A stretch of DNA of 64,000 bases, from assembly GCF_030409845.1 (NCBI RefSeq), contig NZ_JAUFQQ010000003.1, forward strand, positions 1,054,001 to 1,118,000, in the 5' to 3' direction. This DNA comes from Flavobacterium branchiarum (GTDB lineage: Bacteria; Bacteroidota; Bacteroidia; Flavobacteriales; Flavobacteriaceae). How positions within the stretch are numbered: the stretch's first letter is position 1; each line of letters opens with the position of its first letter. Of the stretch, positions 43,083-52,283 are shown piece after piece. Both the position numbers and the translations under genes were made by a program. The notes beneath the pieces are model-generated. The model did no database searches. It saw only the letters and a program-made list of their open reading frames with translations, and was not told where the DNA came from.

Positions 43083-43319
43083 TTATTCTTTTTTAAAAGT
43101 GCCATTATCAACATCCTTCAGGAATTGAATAACGCCAGGAAAGTAATGTTTAGGGTCATCATATTGTGAAAGGTGACTTCCGTTAGGGCAAAACAAAAAG
43201 CGTCCGTTCTGAACCTCGTTAGCAATCCATTTCATATGTTCAGGATCCATTGTGTCATATTTAGAACCAATTGCGAGCGTAGGAACTGTAATAGTCTTTA
43301 ATTTTGATTCCAAATTTGC
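43083..43319 (-). pseudogene. C-terminal remnant of an alpha/beta hydrolase (proline iminopeptidase-like)
   Basis: About 78 codons (LESKLKTITVPTLAIGSKYD, then ANEVQNGRFLFCPNGSHLSQ, ending VIQFLKDVDNGTFKKE) are the last part of an alpha/beta hydrolase, including the catalytic Asp region (GSKYDTMDP) and catalytic His (GSHLSQYD). The nucleophile elbow and the first 200-odd residues are missing. An in-frame Met at 43352 gives an open frame, but its first residues (MLSLRSLFLRR) derive from an intergenic repeat. It is very likely a deletion relic. Confidence 0.7.
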
Positions 43320-43675
43320 CCTTCTGAGGAACAGAGACCTGAGCGATAGCAAACAGACGAAGTAATCGAACTTAGTAGCTCGACAATCTAAGAATACTTT
43401 GCGTTAGTTTCTTGAGGAGATTCTTCGTTCTTCAGAAGGACAAGATTGTGGTTAAAAAAAATGAAACAAAAAAATCTTGCTACTCCACAAGTTATCTTAT
43501 TGATTCGTTAAATGTCATTTTTAATTAATACCAAACGGTGTTTACGCAACAAATTCCACGAATTAATAGGTATTAATAAGTGGAATTTGAGTTTAATGTC
43601 AGATTTCTAGTTGTTTATCTATTCGCTAAACTAATAAACGGCTGAATCTGTGTTATGTAATGTGGCGATTGTATT
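43320..43675. other. Intergenic debris with dispersed repeat words, no gene
   Basis: Begins with CCTTCTGAGGAACAGAGACC (43318 onward) and contains the inverted counterpart TTCGTTCTTCAGAAGG around 43424-43440, a repeat type common in this group. The remainder to 43675 is AT-rich, with no frame, RNA fold or promoter I can support. Confidence 0.5.
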
Positions 43676-45451
43676 TTATTCGCCGTAGATTTTCTTATAA
43701 AGAGGAGCGTAAATTTCTTTGATTATTTTACGTTTCAGTTTTAAAGTTGGAGTTAATTGTCCACCGTCGATAGACCAAACATCAGGAGTAAGTTCAAAAC
43801 GTTTGATTTTTTCCCAATGTCCAAATTTTTCATTTACACTATCAACTTCTTCATTGACACGTTTGATAACTTGTACGTTTGTAATGATATCATTATTAGA
43901 ATCTCCTAAATCTATTTTGTGAATTTTAGCCCATTCTTTTACAAACTCAAAGTTTGGTTGAATAAAAGCAGCTGGCATTTTTTCGCCTTCACCGATCACC
44001 ATAATTTGTTCGATAAAACGAGATTGTTTCATCATGTTTTCAATCATCTGAGGGGCAATGTATTTACCTCCCGAAGTTTTGAACATTTCTTTTTTACGAT
44101 CTGTGATTTTAAGGAAACCTTCGCTATCAATTTCACCGATATCTCCCGTATGGAAATAACCATCTTGTAATGCTTCAGCCGTTTTTTCTGGATCTTTGTA
44201 GTAGCCCAACATTACGTTAGGTCCTTTGCAAAGAATTTCACCATCTTCGGCAATTTTAACCTCTACATTCTGGATTGGTTTTCCAACAGTTCCAATTTTG
44301 AAACCTCTATTTCTAGTATCATTTACAGATATTACAGGCGAAGTTTCAGATAGTCCGTATCCTTCCATAACTGGGATTCCAGCAGCTGCAAAAACGCGTG
44401 TTAATCTTGGTTGTAAAGCTGCACTTCCAGAAACCATTAAATCGATATTTCCACCTAAACCTTCTTTCCATTTACTGAAAATTAATTTACGTGCTATTTT
44501 TAATTGAAACTCATACCAAAAGCCATTGGCTCCGTTTGGTTCGTATCTTAGGCCTAAATCAATAGCCCAGAAAAATAATTTCTTTTTTACGCCAGTTAAT
44601 TCTCCCCCTTTAGCATAAATTTTATCGTATACTTTTTCAAGAAGTCTAGGAACAGCCGTAATTACATTTGGTCTAACTTCTTTTAAGTTATCACTTAACT
44701 TATCAATAGATTCTCCAAAATATACCGAAATGCCATAATATTGATAAATGTATAATACCATTCTTTCAAAAATGTGACAAATAGGAAGGAAGCTTAATGC
44801 GATACTCAGACCTGGTTCAAAAGGAATTCTAGGAGCACTATCTAAAACATTTGAAACAATATTTTTGTGCGAAAGCATCACTCCTTTAGGACGTCCAGTT
44901 GTTCCTGATGTATATATAATTGTGGCTAAATCATCTGTAGCAATACTATCTTTTCTAGCTTCAACTTCGCTTTGATTGCTTTCGTCTGCCCCTTCAGTCA
45001 ATAAAAGAGACCAGTTTTTGGCACCAGCTATTTCATCAAAAGTAAAAACATCTTTTAGCGTAGGTACATTTTGTTTGATAGCCAATACTTTGTTTAATAC
45101 TTCTTTATCAGAAACAAAACAATAACTACTACCACTATGGTTTAAAACATATTCGTAATCTTCCTCAGATATAGTAGGGTAGACAGGAACGGTTTGTGCA
45201 CCAGTTTGTAAAATACCAATATCCATGATATGCCACTCGGTTCTGTTATTTGAAGTAATTAAGGCAATTTTATCATCTTTCTGAATTCCCATTCGCAATA
45301 GCGCACGAGAAATAGCATTAGATTTTGCAATATATTCTTCAGTAGAAGTTTTCTCCCAAACACCATTACGTTTGGTTACTAAAGCATCTTTTTTGTTGTA
45401 TTTTTCTTTCTGATAATAAGGAAAATCAAAAAGTCTCGTAATTGTAACCAT
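43676..45451 (-). CDS. Long-chain acyl-CoA synthetase (AMP-binding)
   Basis: 591-residue AMP-forming ligase that activates fatty acids to acyl-CoA. Motifs are the P-loop IIYTSGTTGRPKGVMLSH (about residue 177), EGYGLSETSPVIS, GYFHTGDIGEID (about 410) and DRKKEMFKTSGGKYIAPQ with the late catalytic Lys region. Type and length match the FAA1/FadD15-like long-chain ligases of Bacteroidetes. It would feed the beta-oxidation enzymes at 24-30 kb but is not in that operon. Single gene. Confidence 0.95.
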   Translation of the reverse strand: MVTITRLFDFPYYQKEKYNKKDALVTKRNGVWEKTSTEEYIAKSNAISRALLRMGIQKDDKIALITSNNRTEWHIMDIGILQTGAQTVPVYPTISEEDYEYVLNHSGSSYCFVSDKEVLNKVLAIKQNVPTLKDVFTFDEIAGAKNWSLLLTEGADESNQSEVEARKDSIATDDLATIIYTSGTTGRPKGVMLSHKNIVSNVLDSAPRIPFEPGLSIALSFLPICHIFERMVLYIYQYYGISVYFGESIDKLSDNLKEVRPNVITAVPRLLEKVYDKIYAKGGELTGVKKKLFFWAIDLGLRYEPNGANGFWYEFQLKIARKLIFSKWKEGLGGNIDLMVSGSAALQPRLTRVFAAAGIPVMEGYGLSETSPVISVNDTRNRGFKIGTVGKPIQNVEVKIAEDGEILCKGPNVMLGYYKDPEKTAEALQDGYFHTGDIGEIDSEGFLKITDRKKEMFKTSGGKYIAPQMIENMMKQSRFIEQIMVIGEGEKMPAAFIQPNFEFVKEWAKIHKIDLGDSNNDIITNVQVIKRVNEEVDSVNEKFGHWEKIKRFELTPDVWSIDGGQLTPTLKLKRKIIKEIYAPLYKKIYGE

Positions 45452-45643
45452 GGCGTTTAGATTGAATTTTATTGCAAATTAGTAAAATTTATCGTTAATT
45501 TTTATTTTTAATAAATTAAATATTGAAACTTTAATTTTATTGAACTTAAATTACGAAATCGTTTTCTTTGTGCAGTATATTTTTATAATATTTATGTAGT
45601 TAACATGCAATGTAATAATGCTGTTTTTGCTTGTAGTTGCCGT

Positions 45644-46084
45644 TTATGATTTCTTTACCTCTTCAGCATATTCTTTTACTCTTTCTCCCGAAATGAACAT
45701 TTTCTTTTTATTGAAATGAATTGAGAATTGTGCATAAACCCATTCACTATCTTCTTTATCATCGGTTTTATACCAAAGGGAATAAGAAGAACTATCAAAT
45801 CCTTCTTTAAATATTGGAATTCCTGTCTGCGAAGATTCGATTCCCCAAGTGATATTTTTTTTAATAAGATCTTCATTCTGATAAATGCCAGTACCATTAG
45901 CATTTAGTTGCGTAATAGGTTCTTTTTCTCCAACATAATGATAAATTCCAGCGATAGGATAAGCAATAGTTGTAGTGATGAAGCGTTCTTGATTTTTGGC
46001 AATTATTTTACTAGTTTTTATTTGGGAATAAACGTTAGTTAAACAAAGCAAGAGTGTAATAAAAAGTAGGTTTTTAATTTTCAT
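45644..46084 (-). CDS. Secreted protein of unknown function
   Basis: 146-residue exported protein (signal peptide to ...TNVYSQ). The mature part includes GIYHYVGEKEPITQLNANGT and WGIESSQTGIPIF, a beta-rich pattern seen in small flavobacterial secreted proteins. No known domain. A shorter frame in another phase inside it is a shadow. Confidence 0.78.
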   Translation of the reverse strand: MKIKNLLFITLLLCLTNVYSQIKTSKIIAKNQERFITTTIAYPIAGIYHYVGEKEPITQLNANGTGIYQNEDLIKKNITWGIESSQTGIPIFKEGFDSSSYSLWYKTDDKEDSEWVYAQFSIHFNKKKMFISGERVKEYAEEVKKS

Positions 46085-46297
46085 TAATAAAGTATTTAGG
46101 ATGTAATTTTATTTGCTTTTGATGTACAATAAATTGTGGTATTTTTTGTACGGAGGGCAAAACTAATAAAATCATCTCAAAAAAGAAGATAAAATCAGTT
46201 TACTAATTTTATCTTTTTGGTGTTAAAAAAGAGAAGTATTGAAAATTAACTTGTTGTGTTTTTTTAGTTAATTTTTATCCATGGGACTAGTCTTAAT

Positions 46298-46331
46298 AAA
46301 AAAGCTCATTCGGTTAGGAATGAGCTTTTTT
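46298..46331 (-). terminator. Terminator of purL
   Basis: AAAAAAGCTCATTC pairs with GAATGAGCTTTTTT around a 6-nt loop, 15 nt after the purL stop on the minus strand. Confidence 0.9.
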
Positions 46332-46346
46332 GGTATGTTGTAAAAA

Positions 46347-49300
46347 TTAGATTTTATCAATCCATTTTCTAGCGTTTACAAATGCCTCATGCCAAGGAGA
46401 AACTTCGTCGTTTCTGTCTTTTGGATAATGCGCCCAGTTCCATTGGAAAGTAGAACGCTCAATATGTGGCATCATTACTAAGTGTCTTCCTGTTTTATCA
46501 CATAGCATTGCTGTGTTGTAATCAGATCCGTTTGGATTTGCAGGATATCCTTCGTATGCATATTTAGATACGATATTATAGTTTTCTTCGGCCAATGGTA
46601 AATTGAATTTTCCTTCTCCGTGTGAAACCCAAACTCCAAGTGTGCTTCCTGCAAGTGATGATAACATTACTGAGTTGTTTTCTTGAACTTTTACAGAAGT
46701 AAAGATACTTTCGTGTTTGTTACTTTCGTTATGAAGCATTTTTCCATGTATTTCATGTTCTGGATTAATAACTTCAAGTTCCATAAACAATTGGCAACCG
46801 TTACAGATTCCTACAGATAGCGTATCTTCTCTCTTAAAGAAATTATCCAAAGCAGTTTTAGCTTTTTCGTTATATAAGAAAGCGCCAGCCCAACCTTTTG
46901 CAGAACCTAAAACATCTGAGTTAGAGAATCCTCCAACTGCACCAATAAACTGAATGTCTTCAAGAGTTTCACGACCAGAAATTAAATCGGTCATGTGAAC
47001 ATCTTTTACATCAAAACCTGCTAAGTACATTGCATTTGCCATTTCTCGCTCAGAATTACTTCCTTTTTCACGAATAATAGCAGCTTTAGGTTTTGGTTTT
47101 GAACTATCGATTACTGGTTTTTTACCTGTAAAATGTGCTGGGAATGTATAGTTTAAAGCTTGATTTTTGTAGTTCTCGAAACGAGCTTGTGCTCTTCCGT
47201 TTTTAGATTGTTTTTGATCTAATAAGTAAGAAGTTTCAAACCAAATGTCTCTGTATTTAGGAATATTTAATGACCAATCTCCAACTTCAAGAGTTTCTGT
47301 AGTTGTTACAGTTCCAATTTTGAAGAATTCGATGTTGTTAGTGTTTAATTTAGCTTCAACAGCTGCATTAGATTTTGCTTGGAAAACAATTCCGATATTC
47401 TCTGCGAAAAGGATTTTTAAAAGGTCTTTTTCAGCGAAAGCAGAAAAATCAATTTTAGCACCTAAATTCACATCAGCAAAACACATTTCTAATAAAGTAG
47501 TGATTAATCCACCGCTTCCGATATCGTGTCCTGCAAGAATTTGATTGTCTTCGATTAATTCCTGAATTGTATTAAATGCATTTTTGAAGAATGAAGCATC
47601 TTTTATAGTCGATGTTTCGTTTCCAATTGTGTTTCTGATTTGTGCAAAAGAAGAACCTCCTAATTTGAACGCATCTTGTGATAAATTGATATAATAAATA
47701 GAATCACCATTTTTTTGTAAAACTGGTTCAACTACTTTTTTAATGTCAGTACAGTTTCCACCTGCCGAAATAATAACCGTTCCCGGTGCAATCACTTCAT
47801 CATTTGGATATTTTTGTTTCATCGAAAGAGAATCTTTTCCTGTTGGAATATTGATTCCTAATTCGATTGCAAATTCTGAACAACCTTCAACAGCTGCATA
47901 TAAACGAGCATCTTCTCCTTCGTTTTTACAAGCCCACATCCAGTTTGCAGACAATGAAATTCCTTTCATTTTGTCTTTAATTGGAGCCCAAACAATATTT
48001 GATAAAGATTCGGCAATAGCATTACGGCTTCCTGCAACAGGATCAATTAAAGCAGCAATAGGAGCATGCCCAATAGAAGTTGCAATTCCTTCTTTTCCTA
48101 AATAATCCAAAGCCATTACACCACAATTGTTTAATGGCAATTGTAATGGTCCTGTATTTTGTTGTTTAGCCACTTTTCCACCTACACAACGGTCCACTTT
48201 GTTTGTTAACCAGTCTTTTGATGCAACAGCTTCTAAACGTAAAACGCTTTGTAAATAATTTTCGAAATCAGCTGTAGTATAAGCAACAGCAGCATAATTT
48301 CTATCGATAGTTTTATCGGTCATTATTGTTTTTGGAGAACTTCCGAAGAAATCTTCAAGCGCATAATCCATAGGTTTAGCTCCAGTTGATTTTGATTCAA
48401 AAGTAAAACGGTGATCCGCTGTAACGTCACCTACTTGGTACATAGGAGAACGCTCTCTGTCAGCGATTCTTTGTAGGATATCAATATCTTTTTGACCAAT
48501 TACCAATCCCATTCTTTCTTGAGATTCGTTTCCGATTATTTCTTTAGCAGAAAGCGTTGGGTCTCCAACAGGTAATTTGTCCAAATCAATTAAACCTCCA
48601 GTTTCTTCTACCAATTCCGAAAGACAGTTTAAGTGTCCTCCAGCTCCGTGATCGTGAATAGAAACAATAGGATTGTTATCACTTTCTACTAAACCACGAA
48701 TGGCATTAGCAGCACGTTTTTGCATTTCTGGATTAGAACGTTGAATTGCATTTAATTCAATTCCTGAACCAAAAGCACCTGTGTCTGCAGATGAAACCGC
48801 AGCTCCACCCATTCCGATTCTATAATTTTCTCCACCAAGAATAACGATTTTGTCTCCTTCTTGTGGTTTCTTTTTTATGGCTTGATCTAATTTTCCGTAA
48901 CCGATTCCACCAGCTTGCATGATTACTTTATCATAACCAATTTTGCGGTTGTCTTCTTCATGTTCAAAAGTTAAAACAGAACCTGTGATTAATGGTTGGC
49001 CAAATTTATTTCCAAAATCTGATGCTCCGTTAGATGCTTTTATCAAGATATCCATTGGAGTTTGATACAACCATTTTCTTTCTTCAACAGCATTTTCCCA
49101 TTCACGATCTTTTGCTAAACGAGAGTAAGATGTCATATAAACAGCAGTTCCTGCAAGTGGCAATGAACCTTGTCCTCCTGCAAGACGGTCACGAATTTCT
49201 CCTCCTGATCCAGTTGCAGCACCGTTAAAAGGCTCTACAGTCGTAGGGAAGTTATGCGTTTCGGCTTTTAATGAAATAACCGAATCAAATTCTTTTACTT

Positions 49301-50000
49301 CGTAGAAGTCTGGTTTGTCTGCTGTTTTTGGAGCAAACTGTTGTACACGTGGCCCTTTTACAAACGCCACATTATCTTTGTAAGCCGAAACGATATCGTT
49401 AGGGTTTTCTTGAGATGTTTTTTTGATTAATTTAAATAAAGACGTTTCTTTTTCTTCTCCGTCAATCACAAAAGTTCCGTTGAAAATTTTGTGACGACAG
49501 TGCTCTGAATTCGCTTGTGAGAAAGCAAAGATTTCAGAGTCAGTTAATTTACGTCCTAGTTTAATCGCAAGATTGTCTAAATAATCTACTTCTTCTTGGC
49601 TTAAAGCTAACCCTTCGGTTTTGTTGTAAGCAGCAATATCATCGATGTCCAAAATAGCTTCTGGTTGTACGTTGATAGTGAAGATTTCTTGATTCAGTTC
49701 AGTATACTTTTGCGAAAGCATCGGGTCAAAATCTGAAAATTCAGTAGTTGCCGGATAAAATTCTTCAATTCTGATAATGCCAGAAATTCCCATGTTCTGA
49801 GTAATCTCAACAGCATTGGTACTCCAAGGGGTAATCATAGTGGCACGTGGGCCAACAAAAAAATCCGTTAGTACGGATTTTTCTATTTTATTGGAGTCGG
49901 CAAAAAGCCAGTTTAATTTTGAAATGTCTTGAGCCGAAATTTCGTTTTGCGTTTGTACTGCAAAAACAGTTTTGCTTTGGTTTTCAAAGAAATGAATCAT
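46347..50000 (-). CDS. purL: Phosphoribosylformylglycinamidine synthase, single-chain PurL
   Basis: 1217-residue enzyme for step four of purine synthesis, converting FGAR to FGAM with ATP and glutamine. It is the fused proteobacterial-like form: linker and AIRS-like synthetase domains (SEHCRHKIFNG, KAETHNFPTTVEPFNGAATG, IVSIHDHGAGGHLNCLSELV, each quoted in part), and a C-terminal glutamine amidotransferase with Cys in SVGICNGCQLFMEL and His/Glu near the end (MMPHIERS). The ATG at 50000 begins MIHFFENQ; an upstream TTG adds 11 unneeded codons. It stands alone, with a strong terminator. Confidence 0.97.
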   Translation of the reverse strand: MIHFFENQSKTVFAVQTQNEISAQDISKLNWLFADSNKIEKSVLTDFFVGPRATMITPWSTNAVEITQNMGISGIIRIEEFYPATTEFSDFDPMLSQKYTELNQEIFTINVQPEAILDIDDIAAYNKTEGLALSQEEVDYLDNLAIKLGRKLTDSEIFAFSQANSEHCRHKIFNGTFVIDGEEKETSLFKLIKKTSQENPNDIVSAYKDNVAFVKGPRVQQFAPKTADKPDFYEVKEFDSVISLKAETHNFPTTVEPFNGAATGSGGEIRDRLAGGQGSLPLAGTAVYMTSYSRLAKDREWENAVEERKWLYQTPMDILIKASNGASDFGNKFGQPLITGSVLTFEHEEDNRKIGYDKVIMQAGGIGYGKLDQAIKKKPQEGDKIVILGGENYRIGMGGAAVSSADTGAFGSGIELNAIQRSNPEMQKRAANAIRGLVESDNNPIVSIHDHGAGGHLNCLSELVEETGGLIDLDKLPVGDPTLSAKEIIGNESQERMGLVIGQKDIDILQRIADRERSPMYQVGDVTADHRFTFESKSTGAKPMDYALEDFFGSSPKTIMTDKTIDRNYAAVAYTTADFENYLQSVLRLEAVASKDWLTNKVDRCVGGKVAKQQNTGPLQLPLNNCGVMALDYLGKEGIATSIGHAPIAALIDPVAGSRNAIAESLSNIVWAPIKDKMKGISLSANWMWACKNEGEDARLYAAVEGCSEFAIELGINIPTGKDSLSMKQKYPNDEVIAPGTVIISAGGNCTDIKKVVEPVLQKNGDSIYYINLSQDAFKLGGSSFAQIRNTIGNETSTIKDASFFKNAFNTIQELIEDNQILAGHDIGSGGLITTLLEMCFADVNLGAKIDFSAFAEKDLLKILFAENIGIVFQAKSNAAVEAKLNTNNIEFFKIGTVTTTETLEVGDWSLNIPKYRDIWFETSYLLDQKQSKNGRAQARFENYKNQALNYTFPAHFTGKKPVIDSSKPKPKAAIIREKGSNSEREMANAMYLAGFDVKDVHMTDLISGRETLEDIQFIGAVGGFSNSDVLGSAKGWAGAFLYNEKAKTALDNFFKREDTLSVGICNGCQLFMELEVINPEHEIHGKMLHNESNKHESIFTSVKVQENNSVMLSSLAGSTLGVWVSHGEGKFNLPLAEENYNIVSKYAYEGYPANPNGSDYNTAMLCDKTGRHLVMMPHIERSTFQWNWAHYPKDRNDEVSPWHEAFVNARKWIDKI

Positions 50001-50057
50001 TGTGTTGTGTAGTTTGTTGTAATTTAGTTGCAAATTTAGTTAATTAAGATCAAAAAA

Positions 50058-50081
50058 AAAAGCGACAATTGCCGCTTTTTA
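50058..50081. terminator. Hairpin between purL promoter region and the beta-helix gene
   Basis: AAAAGCG pairs with CGCTTTT around CAATTG. On the minus strand it follows the T9SS-like tail at 50105-50227 and could end that transcript. Confidence 0.7.
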
Positions 50082-50104
50082 ATTATTGGTTGACTAATTT
50101 GTAA

Positions 50105-50227
50105 TTAGTTGATTGTTATATTTTTAATGAACGTTTTTTTCTTATTTGTTACTTTTATTACATATAAACCTTTCGGGAGATTGCTTACGCTTATAGCTTC
50201 TTGTATTATGGCTAGTTTTTTAGGTGC
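50105..50227 (-). pseudogene. Detached T9SS-type C-terminal sorting tail, in frame after the stop of the beta-helix gene
   Basis: Directly after the TAA of the beta-helix lipoprotein (50228-50230), the same frame stays open for 40 codons to a TAA at 50105-50107. It encodes EAISVSNLPKGLYVIKVTNK, then KKTFIKNITIN, the usual end of a type 9 secretion sorting domain (GLYVIKV...KKFIKN). It has no start of its own. It is either the decayed end of a deleted gene or a tail cut off by a stop mutation. Confidence 0.6.
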
Positions 50228-51724
50228 TTATTTAGGAAAAGGCATGTTATGATACGCTCCTAAATCGGGAGGAGAAGTTCTAGTGTTTCCTAAGATGTCT
50301 AGCGGAATACTGTATGTCGGATTTCCTTTTGCGAAAGCACCAGAATTAGCATCGATATTAAATTTGTTTTGAGATGCTTTGTAGAATTTAGGATCCTGAT
50401 TTAGTATGATTCCGTTATAGTGTTGTGTATCGGTGTTGAACTGATAATCTGGATTTGTACTTGTACTGCTATGTTTAATTAAGCAATTATTGAATTGATA
50501 CAGAAAGGCAGTACTACTTTTTTTCTCTAATGATAACTCATTTGTATTTGAGCCGTAGATAATGCAGTTGTTAAAAGTTGCTTGTATTAAATCTTTAGTT
50601 TCTGGAGTTGCTCCTGAAAGAGTATTGCTTAGGGAAACTGCACTTTGCTGTGAACTTTGCCAATTGTTATTGAAGGTACAATGTGTAAATTGATAATTTC
50701 CGCCATATAAACAAGCCAAACTGGATAGTCCTGCGCGGTTTATCACAATGTTTTCTCCTTTTATTTTTCCGTTTTGGGCTAAAATACCATGATTAACAGA
50801 GTTGTAAATTTGTGTATTTTTAATGTTTACCGTTGTTTGATCGCTATTTTCTATAAATAAGCCTGTAGTGGCATTTTTGATAGTTAAATGATTGATGCTA
50901 TTATTTGTGCTTCCGTTGGCTAGCCAGATAGTTCCCCATTGTCCTGGAACATCAGAATATAAAGGTTCTAAACGATCTCCTTCAAAAATGACTTCTTTTT
51001 CTAATTTTTCTGTTGATGATAATGCGCCGTTTACATTAAGACTTGCTTTTTTACTAACTATGAGTCCTGAATTGGTGTGAAAATGAACTCTTGCGCCAGC
51101 ATCAAACGTAGCGGTTTTTCCTTCAGGAACGGCTGCGTAACCGTATATGACGTATGGTTTTTGATTTGTAAATTGTAATTCGTTGTCTTCTAGGAAAAAG
51201 CCTTCTACTTCTTTACCGTTGATTGGTAATGTTTCGGTGGTTCCATCGGCAAAATGTTTCGGATATAAAAAAGTTGCATCTTGGATAAGAGTTACTAATT
51301 CTACATTTTGAAGGTTTGCGCCACTATCAAATTGAATCTGGTCGGTATATAAAAAATCAGTTGGATTTGCGTCGGTAATTGCAGCTGTTGTTTCTATGAA
51401 AACATACATGCTGTCTTTGGCTAATAGGGTTACATCGTTAAATATTTTACCTTCGGTTCCATGCATTCCATCAACAGTCATTCGGTATTTTGAATTTAAG
51501 CCTTTTCCTAATTTTATAGACGGAATTGTAATGTCTTTTTTGCTCTTATTGTACACTTTTAGTTGGTATGTACTGGAGCCTATATTGGTGAAAACGGTAT
51601 CTAAATAAATGGTGTCTTTTGAGAAAAGTAAATCTCCAGTACTGGCAACAGTTTCAAAATCACTTCTGCATGAAGTTGTAGCTAAAAGTATTCCGATAGT
51701 AAATAGTATAAAAAACGTACGCAT
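50228..51724 (-). CDS. Lipoprotein with right-handed parallel beta-helix
   Basis: 498-residue surface or periplasmic lipoprotein: signal MRTFFILFTIGILLATTSC, with the lipid Cys at 19. An N-terminal beta domain (FSKDTIYLDTVFTNIGSSTY) is followed by a central parallel beta-helix with repeated right-handed turns (HLTIKNATTGLFIENSDQTT, TQIYNSVNHGILAQNGKIKG, HCTFNNNW). It ends DILGNTRTSPPDLGAYHNM, a closing motif common in such proteins. Binding to glycans is possible, but the ligand is unknown. The ATG at 51724 gives the lipoprotein signal; an upstream start would add 16 residues. Confidence 0.88.
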   Translation of the reverse strand: MRTFFILFTIGILLATTSCRSDFETVASTGDLLFSKDTIYLDTVFTNIGSSTYQLKVYNKSKKDITIPSIKLGKGLNSKYRMTVDGMHGTEGKIFNDVTLLAKDSMYVFIETTAAITDANPTDFLYTDQIQFDSGANLQNVELVTLIQDATFLYPKHFADGTTETLPINGKEVEGFFLEDNELQFTNQKPYVIYGYAAVPEGKTATFDAGARVHFHTNSGLIVSKKASLNVNGALSSTEKLEKEVIFEGDRLEPLYSDVPGQWGTIWLANGSTNNSINHLTIKNATTGLFIENSDQTTVNIKNTQIYNSVNHGILAQNGKIKGENIVINRAGLSSLACLYGGNYQFTHCTFNNNWQSSQQSAVSLSNTLSGATPETKDLIQATFNNCIIYGSNTNELSLEKKSSTAFLYQFNNCLIKHSSTSTNPDYQFNTDTQHYNGIILNQDPKFYKASQNKFNIDANSGAFAKGNPTYSIPLDILGNTRTSPPDLGAYHNMPFPK

Positions 51725-51849
51725 TTGAATAGAATTTATGTAAAAATAGCAAAAAAGTAATTCGATTAACATATCATTTTTAATTTAGAATTGTATTTGC
51801 TACTTTGTGACTTATCTTTTATTTAATTTTACATTTTAAAGCCAAATAA

Positions 51850-52278
51850 ATGAATTTTAATAAAGAACAAATATTGGAGCGTTGCAATCAGTTTTCTAGA
51901 AACACCTTGATGCAAACGCTAAAAATTGAATATATAGATGCTGGAGAAGATTTTTTAGTAGCCAAAATGCCTGTAAATCCTGCTGTTCATCAGCCTATGG
52001 GATTATTACACGGAGGTGCATCTGTTGCACTTGCAGAAAGTGTTGGTAGTGCAGCATCTTTTTTTTATATAAATCCTGAATTACAAGAAGTACGCGGTAT
52101 CGAAATAGCAGCAAATCATTTAAAAAGCATTCGTGAGGGATTTGTTTATGGAACAGCACGAATTATTCATAAAGGAAGAAGCTTGCATCTTTGGGAAATT
52201 AAAATTACGGATGAAGAGGGTAATTTGGTTTCGCTTTGCAAATTGACGAATATGGTTTTGGATAGAAAGAAAAGCTAA
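51850..52278 (+). CDS. menI: Hotdog-fold thioesterase, probably DHNA-CoA thioesterase of menaquinone synthesis
   Basis: 142-residue PaaI/YbgC-like hotdog enzyme. The catalytic loop HQPMGLLHGGASVALAESVG holds the Asp/Glu-type residue (Glu in ALAES) and the HGG motif typical of 4-hydroxybenzoyl-CoA-thioesterase-like DHNA-CoA hydrolases. It is 5 bp upstream of an isochorismate-synthase gene, which supports a menaquinone role. Substrate specificity is inferred from that neighbour. Confidence 0.85.
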   Translation: MNFNKEQILERCNQFSRNTLMQTLKIEYIDAGEDFLVAKMPVNPAVHQPMGLLHGGASVALAESVGSAASFFYINPELQEVRGIEIAANHLKSIREGFVYGTARIIHKGRSLHLWEIKITDEEGNLVSLCKLTNMVLDRKKS

Positions 52279-52283
52279 TAACC

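Noticed and set aside
43320..43352. N-terminal part of an 89-aa gene at 43083-43352
   Set aside because: These codons come from a dispersed repeat; only the part from about 43319 down is hydrolase sequence, so the locus is a relic, not a gene.
45676..45903. 75-codon frame inside the secreted protein gene at 45644-46084
   Set aside because: It is another phase of the same DNA; the 146-aa frame has a signal peptide.
47245..48105. Plus-strand open frames inside purL
   Set aside because: They lie antisense to an intact, motif-complete purL and have no family features.
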